Of a stretch of 54,560 bases of DNA, positions 17,301 to 24,350 are shown one piece after another; position 1 is the first letter of the stretch, and every line of letters starts with the position of its first letter. The notes below the pieces were generated by a model. That model was not told where the DNA came from and made no database searches. It worked only from the letters and a program-made list of their open reading frames with translations. The DNA comes from RGIG3009 sp964390295 (GTDB lineage Bacteria > Bacillota > Clostridia > Oscillospirales > Acutalibacteraceae). Made by a program: the position numbers and the translations under genes. The stretch spans positions 1-54,560 of the forward strand of contig CAYMHR010000008.1 in NCBI GenBank assembly GCA_964390295.1, given 5' to 3'.

Positions 17301-18489
17301 GTTGTATCCCAATACTGCGGTCGTTTACGTCAAAGCGGGGCTGGTATCGGATTTTCGGCAAACGTTTGATCTGCTGAAATCCCGTTCGGTCAACGATCTA
17401 CACCACGCAAAAGACGCCTATTTGAATATTGTTGCCGGCAACGTATGGTATTCGAAATTCAGTAGACAATTTTGGAAACCCAACGCGCAAAACAACGCCA
17501 AGGCCGAAGTCGTTTTCACCCATCCTGTGGTATGCAACGGAGAAACGATATGGAGCGGTGCTGACGCCAAGGATCGCATTGTCAAAATCACTCGCAAGAA
17601 TACGGCGCACGTAACCAAATACGCTTTCTGTCGAAAAGGCGGATATTTCGATCAAATGCCGCTCCGCGCAGCGAGCGGTTTAATTCCTCTTAAAAAAGGA
17701 CGTCCAACAGAAATATACGGCGGTTATAACAAGCCGACGGCTACTTCCTTCATCTTGACAAAATACAAAACCGGCAAAAAGCGTGACGTGATCATGATGC
17801 CGGTTGAGCTGTTGCACGCCGACGAATTTTTGCAGGACGACGGCTTTGCCGTAGACTATGCCAAACAAACGATTGCCGGTATTGTTGGAAAGCCGGTGGA
17901 ATCTGTAGAGTTTTTATTAGAAAAACGGATTATCAAAGTTAACACCGTGCTTTCGTTAAACGGCTTAAGAGTGTGCATAACCGGAAAATCGGGTGGCGGT
18001 AAGCAAATTGGCGTATCGACGTTAACACCTTTCAAAACCTCTCCGGAAAATGAGCGGTATATCAAGCGCTTGGAATCGTTTGAAAAGAAGAAAAAGAAAA
18101 ACGACAACTTGGTGTTCAGCAAACAATACGACGGCATATCAACCGAGAAAAACGTGATGCTGTACGATTGTTATATCGACAAACTGCAAGCTCCACCCTA
18201 TCTCTACCGTCCCGCTAACCCGTGCGACACGCTGATCAGCGGCAGAGACTCGTTCGTACAGCTTTCGCCCGAACGTCAAATCCCCGTGCTATTGTCAATT
18301 CAAGGCTTGTTTGGCAGGGCTGTTAAGGCGGATCTCACCGCCATCGGCGGTGTGCAATCTGCCGGCGTTTCTGCTCTCTCATCTTCTCTTTCAAACTGGA
18401 AAAAGAAGTATACCGACGTTCGCATTATTGATCAATCCGCTTCGGGCTTATTTGAAAAGGTTTCCGAGAACCTTTTGGAATTGCTATGA
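14389..18489 (+). CDS. cas9: Cas9 endonuclease (type II-A)
   Basis: A 1366-residue RNA-guided nuclease, essentially the size of S. pyogenes Cas9. RuvC-I: GIDIGSNSVGYA with D12. Arg-rich bridge helix at about 50-70. RuvC-II: FIEMTR with E784. HNH: YNIEHIYPRSF near 870-880, with catalytic H874 preceded by Glu (E873) where Asp is commoner. RuvC-III: HHAKDAYLN at 1005-1013 with H1005 and D1009. The C-terminal PAM-interacting part follows. All catalytic residues are present, so it should be active. I start at GTG 14389, eleven bases after AAAGGAG; GTG codons at 14356 and 14377 lie upstream of or against the ribosome site. The stop overlaps cas1 (ATGA). PAM cannot be read from sequence. Confidence 0.97.
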   Translation: MEKHKNYYVGIDIGSNSVGYAVTAENYELCKYKGEPMWGVTLFDEAQLAAERRNFRVARRRLDRRQQRVQMIMDLFAQEINKIDPDFFKRVKESYLYPETQDDKIRLFNTYEQQKTYVEKYPTIHHLIVELMNDSEPHDVRLVYLACAWLVAHRGHFLHEVDKNNVEAVTDFQNVYTQFTRFLQRDGEYSLPWNESVSIEGVSNALKCKLGVNKKAKLVTEALFGTGKAPKEVNEQYEYNYELVIKLLCGGKVSLKDLFGKDNYANLEEKSVALTMDDETLSAIMQSLGDDSELISVLKSVYDWSVLVDVLKGKATISEAKVAVYQQHQDDLATLKRFIKKYVPKRYDTLFRSADVKNNYVAYIGKSKSGNEVIRPEHSAKKEEFCKYVLSVVKAISPDESDAACYNRMVSHLEATDFMPKQVDGDNRVIPYQLYWYELNKLLRNAEKYIPFLSTPDDDGITGTEKILSVFEFRVPYYIGPLKEKSDPRWNHWMVRKAEGKIYPWNFESKVDLDASENAFIKRMTNSCSYLPGEDVLPKNSLIYSAFEVLNEINVIKINEREIPVSVKQALYTNVFMRHARVTPARIREYLISENHLNESDTLGGLDVTVKASLKPFIQFQSLIKRGLLTHSDAEKIINRATYSEDKARFSKWLKREYSSLPDGDVQYLSGLKFKDFGRLSRRFLCGISGVNKETGELYSSIIVALWETNCNLMQLLSDKFTFAENITAFVKDYYSDRKSNGVSDRLNDMRVSNAVKRPIIRALDILKDVVKVQGCAPKRVFIEMTRGASEEQKRQGRTKTRLAQLYELYSQVKDEDVRYLTEQLEQWGDTAHNKLQSDKLFLYFIQLGKCLYTGQKIDLDSVVSGDGSYNIEHIYPRSFVSDDSVINNKILVDSKANGVKSDRYPIDPAIQEKMHGYWTYLHKIGLITPEKYKRLTRKTPFTDEERFEFINRQLVETGQSTKAVATLLKELYPNTAVVYVKAGLVSDFRQTFDLLKSRSVNDLHHAKDAYLNIVAGNVWYSKFSRQFWKPNAQNNAKAEVVFTHPVVCNGETIWSGADAKDRIVKITRKNTAHVTKYAFCRKGGYFDQMPLRAASGLIPLKKGRPTEIYGGYNKPTATSFILTKYKTGKKRDVIMMPVELLHADEFLQDDGFAVDYAKQTIAGIVGKPVESVEFLLEKRIIKVNTVLSLNGLRVCITGKSGGGKQIGVSTLTPFKTSPENERYIKRLESFEKKKKKNDNLVFSKQYDGISTEKNVMLYDCYIDKLQAPPYLYRPANPCDTLISGRDSFVQLSPERQIPVLLSIQGLFGRAVKADLTAIGGVQSAGVSALSSSLSNWKKKYTDVRIIDQSASGLFEKVSENLLELL

Positions 18490-19355
18490 GTTGGCGCACC
18501 GTGGTAATTACCTCCCGATGCAAGCTGGATTACAAGATGGGCTTTATGGTAGTGCGTGCCGAAGAAACAAAAAAGATTTTTTTGGATGAAATCGCTGTAC
18601 TGCTCATTGAAAATCCGGCTGTTGCCTTGACGGGATGTTTATTGGAAGCACTGGTTGAAAAGAAAATTCGCGTCATTTTTTGCGATTCCAAAAGGACACC
18701 GAACGCAGAACTGGTTCCCTACTACAACGCGTACGACTGCTCACGTAAAATCAAAGCACAGATGGCTTGGACAGACGATATAAAAGGTGCGGTTTGGGCG
18801 GATATCGTTGCCGAAAAAATACGCAAGCAGGCGGATTTTTTAGACGAACTGCAACAAGACAGAGAAGCCGCGCTGCTACGATCGTATCTTTCCCAAATCG
18901 AACCGCATGATGCCACCAATCGCGAAGGTCACGCCGCCAAAGTATACTTTAACGCGCTGTTCGGAATGGAATTCACCCGAAGCGAAGAAAACGTAACCAA
19001 CGCTGCACTCAATTACGGATACAGTATTCTTCTGTCCGCGTTCAACCGCGAGATCGTTGCTCACGGTTACTTAACACAGCTCGGCATATTTCATGACAAT
19101 ATGTTTAATCACTTCAATTTAAGCTGTGATTTCATGGAGCCATTTCGCGTTTTGGTGGATCGCTACGTAAAAGAAATGAACTATTCCGAGTTGACAAGCG
19201 ACGAGAAGCACGAACTGGTCGGCATATTAAATGACACCGTACTGATCGATCAAACGAGACAAACGGTGCTGAATGCGATCAAGTATTACTGTAGAAGTGT
19301 TTTCGATGCGTTGAACGAAGGCGATCTTTCGCTGATTCGTTTTTATTCGTTATGA
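18486..19355 (+). CDS. cas1: Cas1 integrase (type II)
   Basis: A 289-residue Cas1, the integrase subunit of the spacer-acquisition complex. The metal-binding triad is visible as E147 (NREGHAAKVYF), H203 (GIFHDN) and E218 (DFMEPFR), the same spacing as in streptococcal type II Cas1. The N-terminal beta domain (SWRTVVITSRCKLDYK) is complete. The ATG overlaps the cas9 stop by 4 nt and its stop overlaps cas2 by 4 nt, so the operon is translationally coupled. Confidence 0.97.
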   Translation: MSWRTVVITSRCKLDYKMGFMVVRAEETKKIFLDEIAVLLIENPAVALTGCLLEALVEKKIRVIFCDSKRTPNAELVPYYNAYDCSRKIKAQMAWTDDIKGAVWADIVAEKIRKQADFLDELQQDREAALLRSYLSQIEPHDATNREGHAAKVYFNALFGMEFTRSEENVTNAALNYGYSILLSAFNREIVAHGYLTQLGIFHDNMFNHFNLSCDFMEPFRVLVDRYVKEMNYSELTSDEKHELVGILNDTVLIDQTRQTVLNAIKYYCRSVFDALNEGDLSLIRFYSL

Positions 19356-19672
19356 GTTATCGATTTATGAGAATATTGGTATTTTTCGATCTTCCGACCG
19401 AAACGCTCGAAAACAAACGGGAATACCGAAAATTTCACAAGCTGTTGATTAAAAACGGATTTTTGATGATGCAGGAATCGGTTTATTGTCGTATGCTGCT
19501 AACGCCCAGTGCCGGAAAATCGGTATTGGATATCATACGAAGAAACCGTCCTTCCTGCGGAATCGTTCAGGTGATGACGGTAACGGAAAAGCAGTTCTCC
19601 GGAATGGAATACATCACGGGAGAACATCATAGCGAGGTCATAGAAAGCGATGAAAGGTTAATTATACTATGA
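19352..19672 (+). CDS. cas2: Cas2 (type II)
   Basis: A 106-residue ferredoxin-fold protein that bridges two Cas1 dimers in spacer integration. The first strand carries VFFDLPTET with the conserved Asp at position 13. Length is normal. ATGA overlaps join it to cas1 and csn2. An internal Met at residue 6 is possible, but the overlap supports the first ATG. Confidence 0.96.
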   Translation: MSYRFMRILVFFDLPTETLENKREYRKFHKLLIKNGFLMMQESVYCRMLLTPSAGKSVLDIIRRNRPSCGIVQVMTVTEKQFSGMEYITGEHHSEVIESDERLIIL

Positions 19673-20334
19673 AATTGGCATATCGCACTATGGAACATCT
19701 TCTCCGTTTTGACGGAGGTTGCGTGAATGAATTGGTCGTGGAAAACAGAAATCTGTTTTTTGAAATGGTTAACAACGTAGTAATGCAGACAGACGGTTCA
19801 CCAGGCAATTTCATTTTGTCCATCGCGGATACGCCGGTAGACTTCTGCCGATACGTCGACGCAACCGTTCAGTTTGCACCATTTCAAGTGAATCGAAAAA
19901 GTCTTTTAACCAAGCTATATGCCGCTTTGGAAAAGAGAGCGGTTCTTGCGGAGCATTACGTCGAAACAACGGAGCTGTTAAGCGAGCTGGAACGGTATAT
20001 GCTTCATATTTCTGAAGAATTACCTTTTGAAATCGTCTGCCAAAAGTTGGCGATCGGATCCATCATACGCGCCTTGGCACCGGAGATTGAAAACGACGAG
20101 AAAACTCCCCTTGAAAAGATATTCTCCTACATGGAGCTTGTGCGCGAACTCGATCGGGATAAATTGTTTGTTATGATAAATATGCGATCCTATTTTTCGG
20201 ATGAAAGCATGGAACTGTTTGCGGAAAGTGTTTGCTTGCACGGATTTAAGGTGCTGTTGCTAGAAAGCACGGCGGCACCGAAAATTCAACGCGTCAACCG
20301 CTTTGTGATCGATGCAGATTTATGCGAATTTTGA
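19669..20334 (+). CDS. csn2: Csn2 (type II-A adaptation protein)
   Basis: A 221-residue Csn2, the ring-forming, DNA-end-binding protein that defines subtype II-A and is needed for spacer acquisition. The order after cas2, the length and the pattern LAYRTMEHLLRF ... NFILSIADTPVDF ... MELFAESVCLHGFKVLLLE fit the short-type Csn2 family. It ends 98 bp before the first repeat. Confidence 0.93.
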   Translation: MKLAYRTMEHLLRFDGGCVNELVVENRNLFFEMVNNVVMQTDGSPGNFILSIADTPVDFCRYVDATVQFAPFQVNRKSLLTKLYAALEKRAVLAEHYVETTELLSELERYMLHISEELPFEIVCQKLAIGSIIRALAPEIENDEKTPLEKIFSYMELVRELDRDKLFVMINMRSYFSDESMELFAESVCLHGFKVLLLESTAAPKIQRVNRFVIDADLCEF

Positions 20335-20432
20335 TTTGATTTTTTGCACGGTATGTGTTAGTATTTAGCAAAGAGTCCCCTTGCACTACTTTCGACAATT
20401 CGTAGTATTGTTTTCTCAAATATGGATTTGAG
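20335..20432 (+). promoter_or_regulatory. CRISPR leader with crRNA promoter and leader-anchoring site
   Basis: AT-rich 98-bp leader. A plausible promoter is TTGCAC (20381-20386), 16-bp spacer, TAGTAT (20403-20408), putting the start about 18 nt before repeat 1. The leader ends in ATTTGAG (20426-20432), the motif that directs Cas1-Cas2 in type II-A systems. ATTTGAG is also the 3' arm of a perfect 7-bp hairpin with CTCAAAT (20415-20421). A repeat-like segment at 20373-20393 is discussed in the findings. Confidence 0.75.
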
Positions 20433-21061
20433 GTTTGAGAGTAGTGTAATTTTATAAGGGACTCAAACTTTCGGCATACTCTATATAGGCATCGGATAGT
20501 TTGAGAGTAGTGTAATTTTATAAGGGACTCAAACGGTGGAAAGAAATAATGGCAAACAAACAGAGTTTGAGAGTAGTGTAATTTTATAAGGGACTCAAAC
20601 TCGACACAGAGGGCATTGACATTTACTATCGTTTGAGAGTAGTGTAATTTTATAAGGGACTCAAACTATCTTCGCTCATAACTACCTCCTATACCTGTTT
20701 GAGAGTAGTGTAATTTTATAAGGGACTCAAACAATTTGACACAGAAACAGAAAAACTTTTGGGTTTGAGAGTAGTGTAATTTTATAAGGGACTCAAACCG
20801 AATTGAAAAACTGCTTGACAGAAGCTTAGTTTGAGAGTAGTGTAATTTTATAAGGGACTCAAACACCTGGATCAACACCTTTATCATCAAGCGTGTTTGA
20901 GAGTAGTGTAATTTTATAAGGGACTCAAACGTTCACCAAGATGGGCGAGTGACGGCCAGTGTTTGAGAGTAGTGTAATTTTATAAGGGACTCAAACTGCG
21001 ATTATCGCGTTTGCCTAGATTGCGTGTTTGAGAGTAGTGTAATTTTATAAGGGACTCAAAC
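20433..21061 (+). CRISPR. Type II-A CRISPR array: 10 repeats, 9 spacers
   Basis: Ten 36-bp repeats (5' half GTTTGAGAGTAGTGTAAT, 3' half TTTATAAGGGACTCAAAC) start at 20433, 20499, 20565, 20631, 20697, 20763, 20829, 20895, 20961 and 21026. All ten are identical, including the last. Eight spacers are 30 nt; the ninth (20997-21025) is 29 nt. GTTTGAG at the start and CTCAAAC at the end of each repeat are complementary. Orientation follows the leader and tracrRNA: transcription on the plus strand, newest spacer next to the leader. No spacer matches other sequence that I could see in this window. Confidence 0.98.
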
Positions 21062-21077
21062 TTGAGAATAAAAAAAT

Positions 21078-21109
21078 AAAGCCCCAAAGGCATAAACCTT
21101 TGGGGCTTT
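21078..21109 (-). terminator. Terminator shared by tRNA-Arg and the CRISPR array
   Basis: A 13-bp stem (21078-21090 with 21097-21109, loop CATAAA). On the minus strand it is followed by a T-rich tract (ATTTTTTTATT), so it terminates the tRNA. On the plus strand it is the only hairpin after the array, without a good T run, and may also end the pre-crRNA. Confidence 0.8.
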
Positions 21110-21185
21110 GGCCCGCCCGGAGGGATTCGAACCCCCGGCCTTTGGAATCGGAATCCACTGCGATATCCAGCTTCGCCACGGGCGG
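21109..21185 (-). tRNA. tRNA-Arg (anticodon CCG)
   Basis: A 77-nt cloverleaf with encoded CCA. The acceptor CCGCCCG pairs with CGGGCGG, the D-stem is GCGA/TCGC, the anticodon loop TTCCGAT gives anticodon CCG, and the T-arm is GGGGG-TTCGAAT-CCCTC. The outermost anticodon-stem pair is G27-A43, a mismatch; the other four pairs are good. It reads CGG codons. Confidence 0.93.
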
Positions 21186-21200
21186 ATGTTGACCTATGTT

Positions 21201-21229
21201 ATTTTACACCGTTTTCCCCCGTTTTGCAA
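21201..21229 (-). promoter_or_regulatory. Promoter of tRNA-Arg
   Basis: Minus-strand TTGCAA (21229-21224), 17-bp spacer, TAAAAT (21206-21201); the predicted start is about 9 nt before the tRNA. Confidence 0.7.
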
Positions 21230-21265
21230 TACCCAATTTACAAAAATATTCTTTTCTTTCGCGTC

Positions 21266-21294
21266 TTGCTAAAAAGCGTACCGTATGATACAAT
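21266..21294 (+). promoter_or_regulatory. Promoter of the YgiQ-family gene
   Basis: TTGCTA (21266-21271), 17-bp spacer, TACAAT (21289-21294), 31 bp before the GTG start. Confidence 0.65.
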
Positions 21295-21325
21295 ACTCAC
21301 AGACTGTGTACGGGAGGATATCGTT

Positions 21326-23185
21326 GTGCCCTTTCTGCCCATAACAAAACAAGAAATGCTGGCATACGGCTGGGATCGCCCCGATTTTATCGTGATCACC
21401 GGTGATGCCTACGTCGATCATCCTTCTTTTGGAACGGCCATTATCTCGCGCGTGCTGGAGAACGCCGGCTATCGCATCGGTATTATACCGCAACCGCGCT
21501 CCGATGCCGATTACCAGCGGTTCGGTGCTCCGCGCTACGGCTTTTTTATCAACAGCGGCAATATCGATTCCATGGTCGCGCACTACACTGCGGCAAAAAA
21601 ACGTCGCAGTGAGGATGCTTACTCGCCCGGTGGCCGTGCCGGTCTGCGACCGGATCGCGCCGTGATCGTTTACACCAAAGCCGTTCGGCGGTTATTTCCA
21701 TCGTTTCCCGTTGCCATCGGCGGCATTGAAGCCTCGCTTCGCCGCTTCGCCCACTACGATTACTGGGACGACCGCGTCCGCCCCTCCGTTTTGCTGGACT
21801 CCGGGGCCGATCTTCTGATGTACGGCATGGGTGAAAAACACATTGTGGAAATTGCCGACCGCCTGCGCGACGGCGAGAATATTCGCGACTTAACGGATAT
21901 TCGCGGAACCTGCTACGCCGTTCGCACCGTCGACTACCGCCCTCAGCCGGTCAAGGAATGTCCCAGCTTTGAAGCGGTCAGCGCTCCGACCGATCAGGGC
22001 AAGCGCCTGTATGCCGACTCCTGCCGCATTCAGCAGCAGGAGCACGACCCGGTACGTGGCAAGACCGTCATCCAGCGTCACGGCGATCGGATCGTTGTCC
22101 AAAATCCGCCGCATGCCCCGTTATCAATGGAGGAAATGGATGCCGTATACGCTCTGCCGTTCATGCGTGATTATCACCCCTCTTACGAACCGCTCGGCGG
22201 CGTCCCAGGAATTCAAGAGGTGAAATTTTCCATTATTCATAACCGTGGCTGTATCGGTGCCTGCAATTTCTGCTCACTGGCCTATCATCAGGGACGACAA
22301 ATCACCTGTCGCAGCCACGAATCGGTCATCGCGGAAGCCAAAGCCATCACTGCCATGCCGGACTTCAAAGGATATATTCACGACGTTGGCGGCCCCACCG
22401 CCAACTTTCGGTTTCCCTCCTGTGACAAGCAACTCACAACCGGCTTGTGCGCCAACCGAAAATGTCTGGCACCCGATAAGTGTCCGGCGGTCAAGGTCGA
22501 TCACAGTGATTATCTTGCCCTTCTTCGCAAGCTACGTGCCTTGCCCCGTGTAAAAAAGGTGTTTATTCGATCCGGAATTCGCTTTGATTATCTCATCTAC
22601 GACAAGGACGAGACCTTTTTCCGCGAGCTGGTACAGCATCACGTCAGTGGTCAACTCAAGGTGGCACCGGAACACTGCTCCAACGCGGTTTTGAAGCGCA
22701 TGGGAAAGCCACCGATCGAGGTGTACCAACGCTTCAAAAAGCGTTTTTACGAGCTGACGAACGCGGTCGGAAAGCAACAGTATTTGGTGCCATATCTCAT
22801 GTCCTCGCACCCCGGCAGTACCCTGTCGGATGCCATCGAGCTGGCGTTGTTTCTCAAGCAGGAAGGCCTTCGCCCTGAACAGGTACAGGACTTTTACCCC
22901 ACACCCGGTACTGTCTCTACCTGTATGTTTTATACCGGGCTGGACCCCTACACCATGGAACCGGTCTACGTACCGCGCTCACCGCAGGAAAAAGCACAGC
23001 AACGCGCCCTGCTCCAATATTTCCGTTCCGAAAATCGCAAGCTGGTTTTGGACGCCTTGCGCCGCGCCAACCGCACCGATCTCATTGGCAACGGCAAGCA
23101 CCGCTTGGTGCCTGCCCCCACCAAAGCCCCCTCTTCACAGAAGAAAGGCGGCAAGCGTTCCTCTCCACGCGCGCGCCATCGCTAA
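21326..23185 (+). CDS. YgiQ family radical SAM protein
   Basis: A 619-residue protein of the UPF0313/YgiQ family. The N-terminal B12-binding-like fold (ITGDAYVDHPSFGTAII) precedes a radical SAM domain with GCIGACNFC (CX3CX2C) near residue 310 and a family-specific Cys cluster (CDKQLTTGLCANRKC). The tail is basic (SQKKGGKRSSPRARHR). I start at GTG 21326, after GGGAGGA, rather than at an upstream codon that would lie ahead of the promoter. A conserved enzyme of unknown substrate. A terminator (23197-23237) follows; the gene is monocistronic. Confidence 0.9.
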   Translation: MPFLPITKQEMLAYGWDRPDFIVITGDAYVDHPSFGTAIISRVLENAGYRIGIIPQPRSDADYQRFGAPRYGFFINSGNIDSMVAHYTAAKKRRSEDAYSPGGRAGLRPDRAVIVYTKAVRRLFPSFPVAIGGIEASLRRFAHYDYWDDRVRPSVLLDSGADLLMYGMGEKHIVEIADRLRDGENIRDLTDIRGTCYAVRTVDYRPQPVKECPSFEAVSAPTDQGKRLYADSCRIQQQEHDPVRGKTVIQRHGDRIVVQNPPHAPLSMEEMDAVYALPFMRDYHPSYEPLGGVPGIQEVKFSIIHNRGCIGACNFCSLAYHQGRQITCRSHESVIAEAKAITAMPDFKGYIHDVGGPTANFRFPSCDKQLTTGLCANRKCLAPDKCPAVKVDHSDYLALLRKLRALPRVKKVFIRSGIRFDYLIYDKDETFFRELVQHHVSGQLKVAPEHCSNAVLKRMGKPPIEVYQRFKKRFYELTNAVGKQQYLVPYLMSSHPGSTLSDAIELALFLKQEGLRPEQVQDFYPTPGTVSTCMFYTGLDPYTMEPVYVPRSPQEKAQQRALLQYFRSENRKLVLDALRRANRTDLIGNGKHRLVPAPTKAPSSQKKGGKRSSPRARHR

Positions 23186-23196
23186 ACGATATTACG

Positions 23197-23237
23197 ACAA
23201 CGGCACAAGGCCCTTCTGCCCTGTGCCGTTGTTTTTT
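23197..23237 (+). terminator. Intrinsic terminator after the YgiQ-family gene
   Basis: ACAACGGCACA (23197-23207) pairs with TGTGCCGTTGT (23222-23232), followed by six T. Confidence 0.85.
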
Positions 23238-23245
23238 ATTTTCAC

Positions 23246-24175
23246 CTACGCCGGGTCAAATACCGTTTCGATCCGCTTATGGCAGCCAGTCGGTGAATAC
23301 TGCCATCGGTCGATATGCCCTTCGGTGATGAAATACTTTAGAGGTGGCGGCAGTTCCACGGAATCCTGAGAATCAATCAGCACCAGCTTGAGTTTCATTT
23401 TATCTGCCAAAATGTTTTTGATATATACGCCGGCATATTGTCCCACGCGCACTCCTTCGCGCGGCTCCGCCAACCCTGCCAAATTCGGTGTCAGCTCAAT
23501 AAACACGCCGTATTCCTCTACCGACCGCACAATACCGGCAACCGTTTCTCCCTGTGAAAACAGGGCGGCGTTCTCCTCCCACGTGCCTAACAACTCCCGT
23601 TGGGACAGACAAATGCGATTGCCTTCCACCGAACTGATCACGCAGTGAATATCCATTCCCACAAACAGGCGATCGGCCGGATGAGAAATTCGGCTGACCG
23701 AAATACTGGCAATCGGCAGTAACGCCGGAATCCCGCACCCGACGTCGCAAAACGCGCCGAAGCTCTCCAAGCGTGTTACCCGTGCGGCAATCACGTCGCC
23801 GGGACGGCAATACTTCAGATACTGCTCGCGGCATTTTTCTTGTGCCGCCCGGCGCGAGCACACCGCGCGCCTCTCCCCGTCGGGCGTATATTCGAATCCG
23901 GTCACAATAAAGCTAACCGGCTTGCTCACACGGGAAATCAGCGCAATATCGCGTGTGAAGCCCTCGGCAATGCCGATCGCTCCCTCCTCGCGGCGAATAA
24001 TCCCCGTCATGTGCGGCAATTCGACGTATAAATTGTGCTCACTGTCGCACAGCACGGCGCGCGCTTCCACAATCTCCTCCGCAATCGCCGCTTCGGCCAA
24101 GGCGGCCGCCGTCTCGGTACGCCGGCGGTTGGCCGGCGTGTTTAACAACATACCCTCCGGATAATACTCACACAT
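23246..24175 (-). CDS. Ribosomal protein S1-like RNA-binding protein (clostridial short form)
   Basis: About 309 residues with two clear S1 (OB-fold) repeats: one beginning PGDVIAARVTRLESFGAFCD near residue 125 and one beginning TVAGIVRSVEEYGVFIEL near residue 215. The N-terminal block (YPEGMLLNTP, GIIRREE) and the segment SVSRISHPADRLFVG are typical of the short S1-like proteins annotated as 30S ribosomal protein S1 in Oscillospiraceae. The start is uncertain: ATG 24175 lies twelve bases after AAAGGA; ATG 24187 is directly against it. Probable role is RNA binding in translation, by homology. Confidence 0.75.
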   Translation of the reverse strand: MCEYYPEGMLLNTPANRRRTETAAALAEAAIAEEIVEARAVLCDSEHNLYVELPHMTGIIRREEGAIGIAEGFTRDIALISRVSKPVSFIVTGFEYTPDGERRAVCSRRAAQEKCREQYLKYCRPGDVIAARVTRLESFGAFCDVGCGIPALLPIASISVSRISHPADRLFVGMDIHCVISSVEGNRICLSQRELLGTWEENAALFSQGETVAGIVRSVEEYGVFIELTPNLAGLAEPREGVRVGQYAGVYIKNILADKMKLKLVLIDSQDSVELPPPLKYFITEGHIDRWQYSPTGCHKRIETVFDPA

Positions 24176-24350
24176 TTGAACAGTCATTCCTTTCAACACG
24201 AGTCTTTTGACACACGTATATGCCTCAGAACGTGGTCGCATGATAAAAAATACCGAAAATTGTAACTTTTGAACCCGTTAATGCCTTTGCAACCGTCGGC
24301 AAACTTGTTATAGTTAAATTATACTATACAGGAAGGGTGTCTTTTGTAGA

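Noticed and set aside
20666..20890. A 74-codon minus-strand reading frame inside the CRISPR array
   Set aside because: It is made of repeat units in frame (the same peptide block repeats every 66 bp); an artefact of the array.
20931..20960. Spacer 8 ends in GACGGCCAGT, like part of the lacZ-alpha/M13 primer region
   Set aside because: Only ten bases match and the rest does not; this is chance, not a vector-derived spacer or contamination.
14187..21185. Transposon ends or direct repeats bounding the CRISPR module
   Set aside because: None could be seen by eye; the island idea is kept only as inference.
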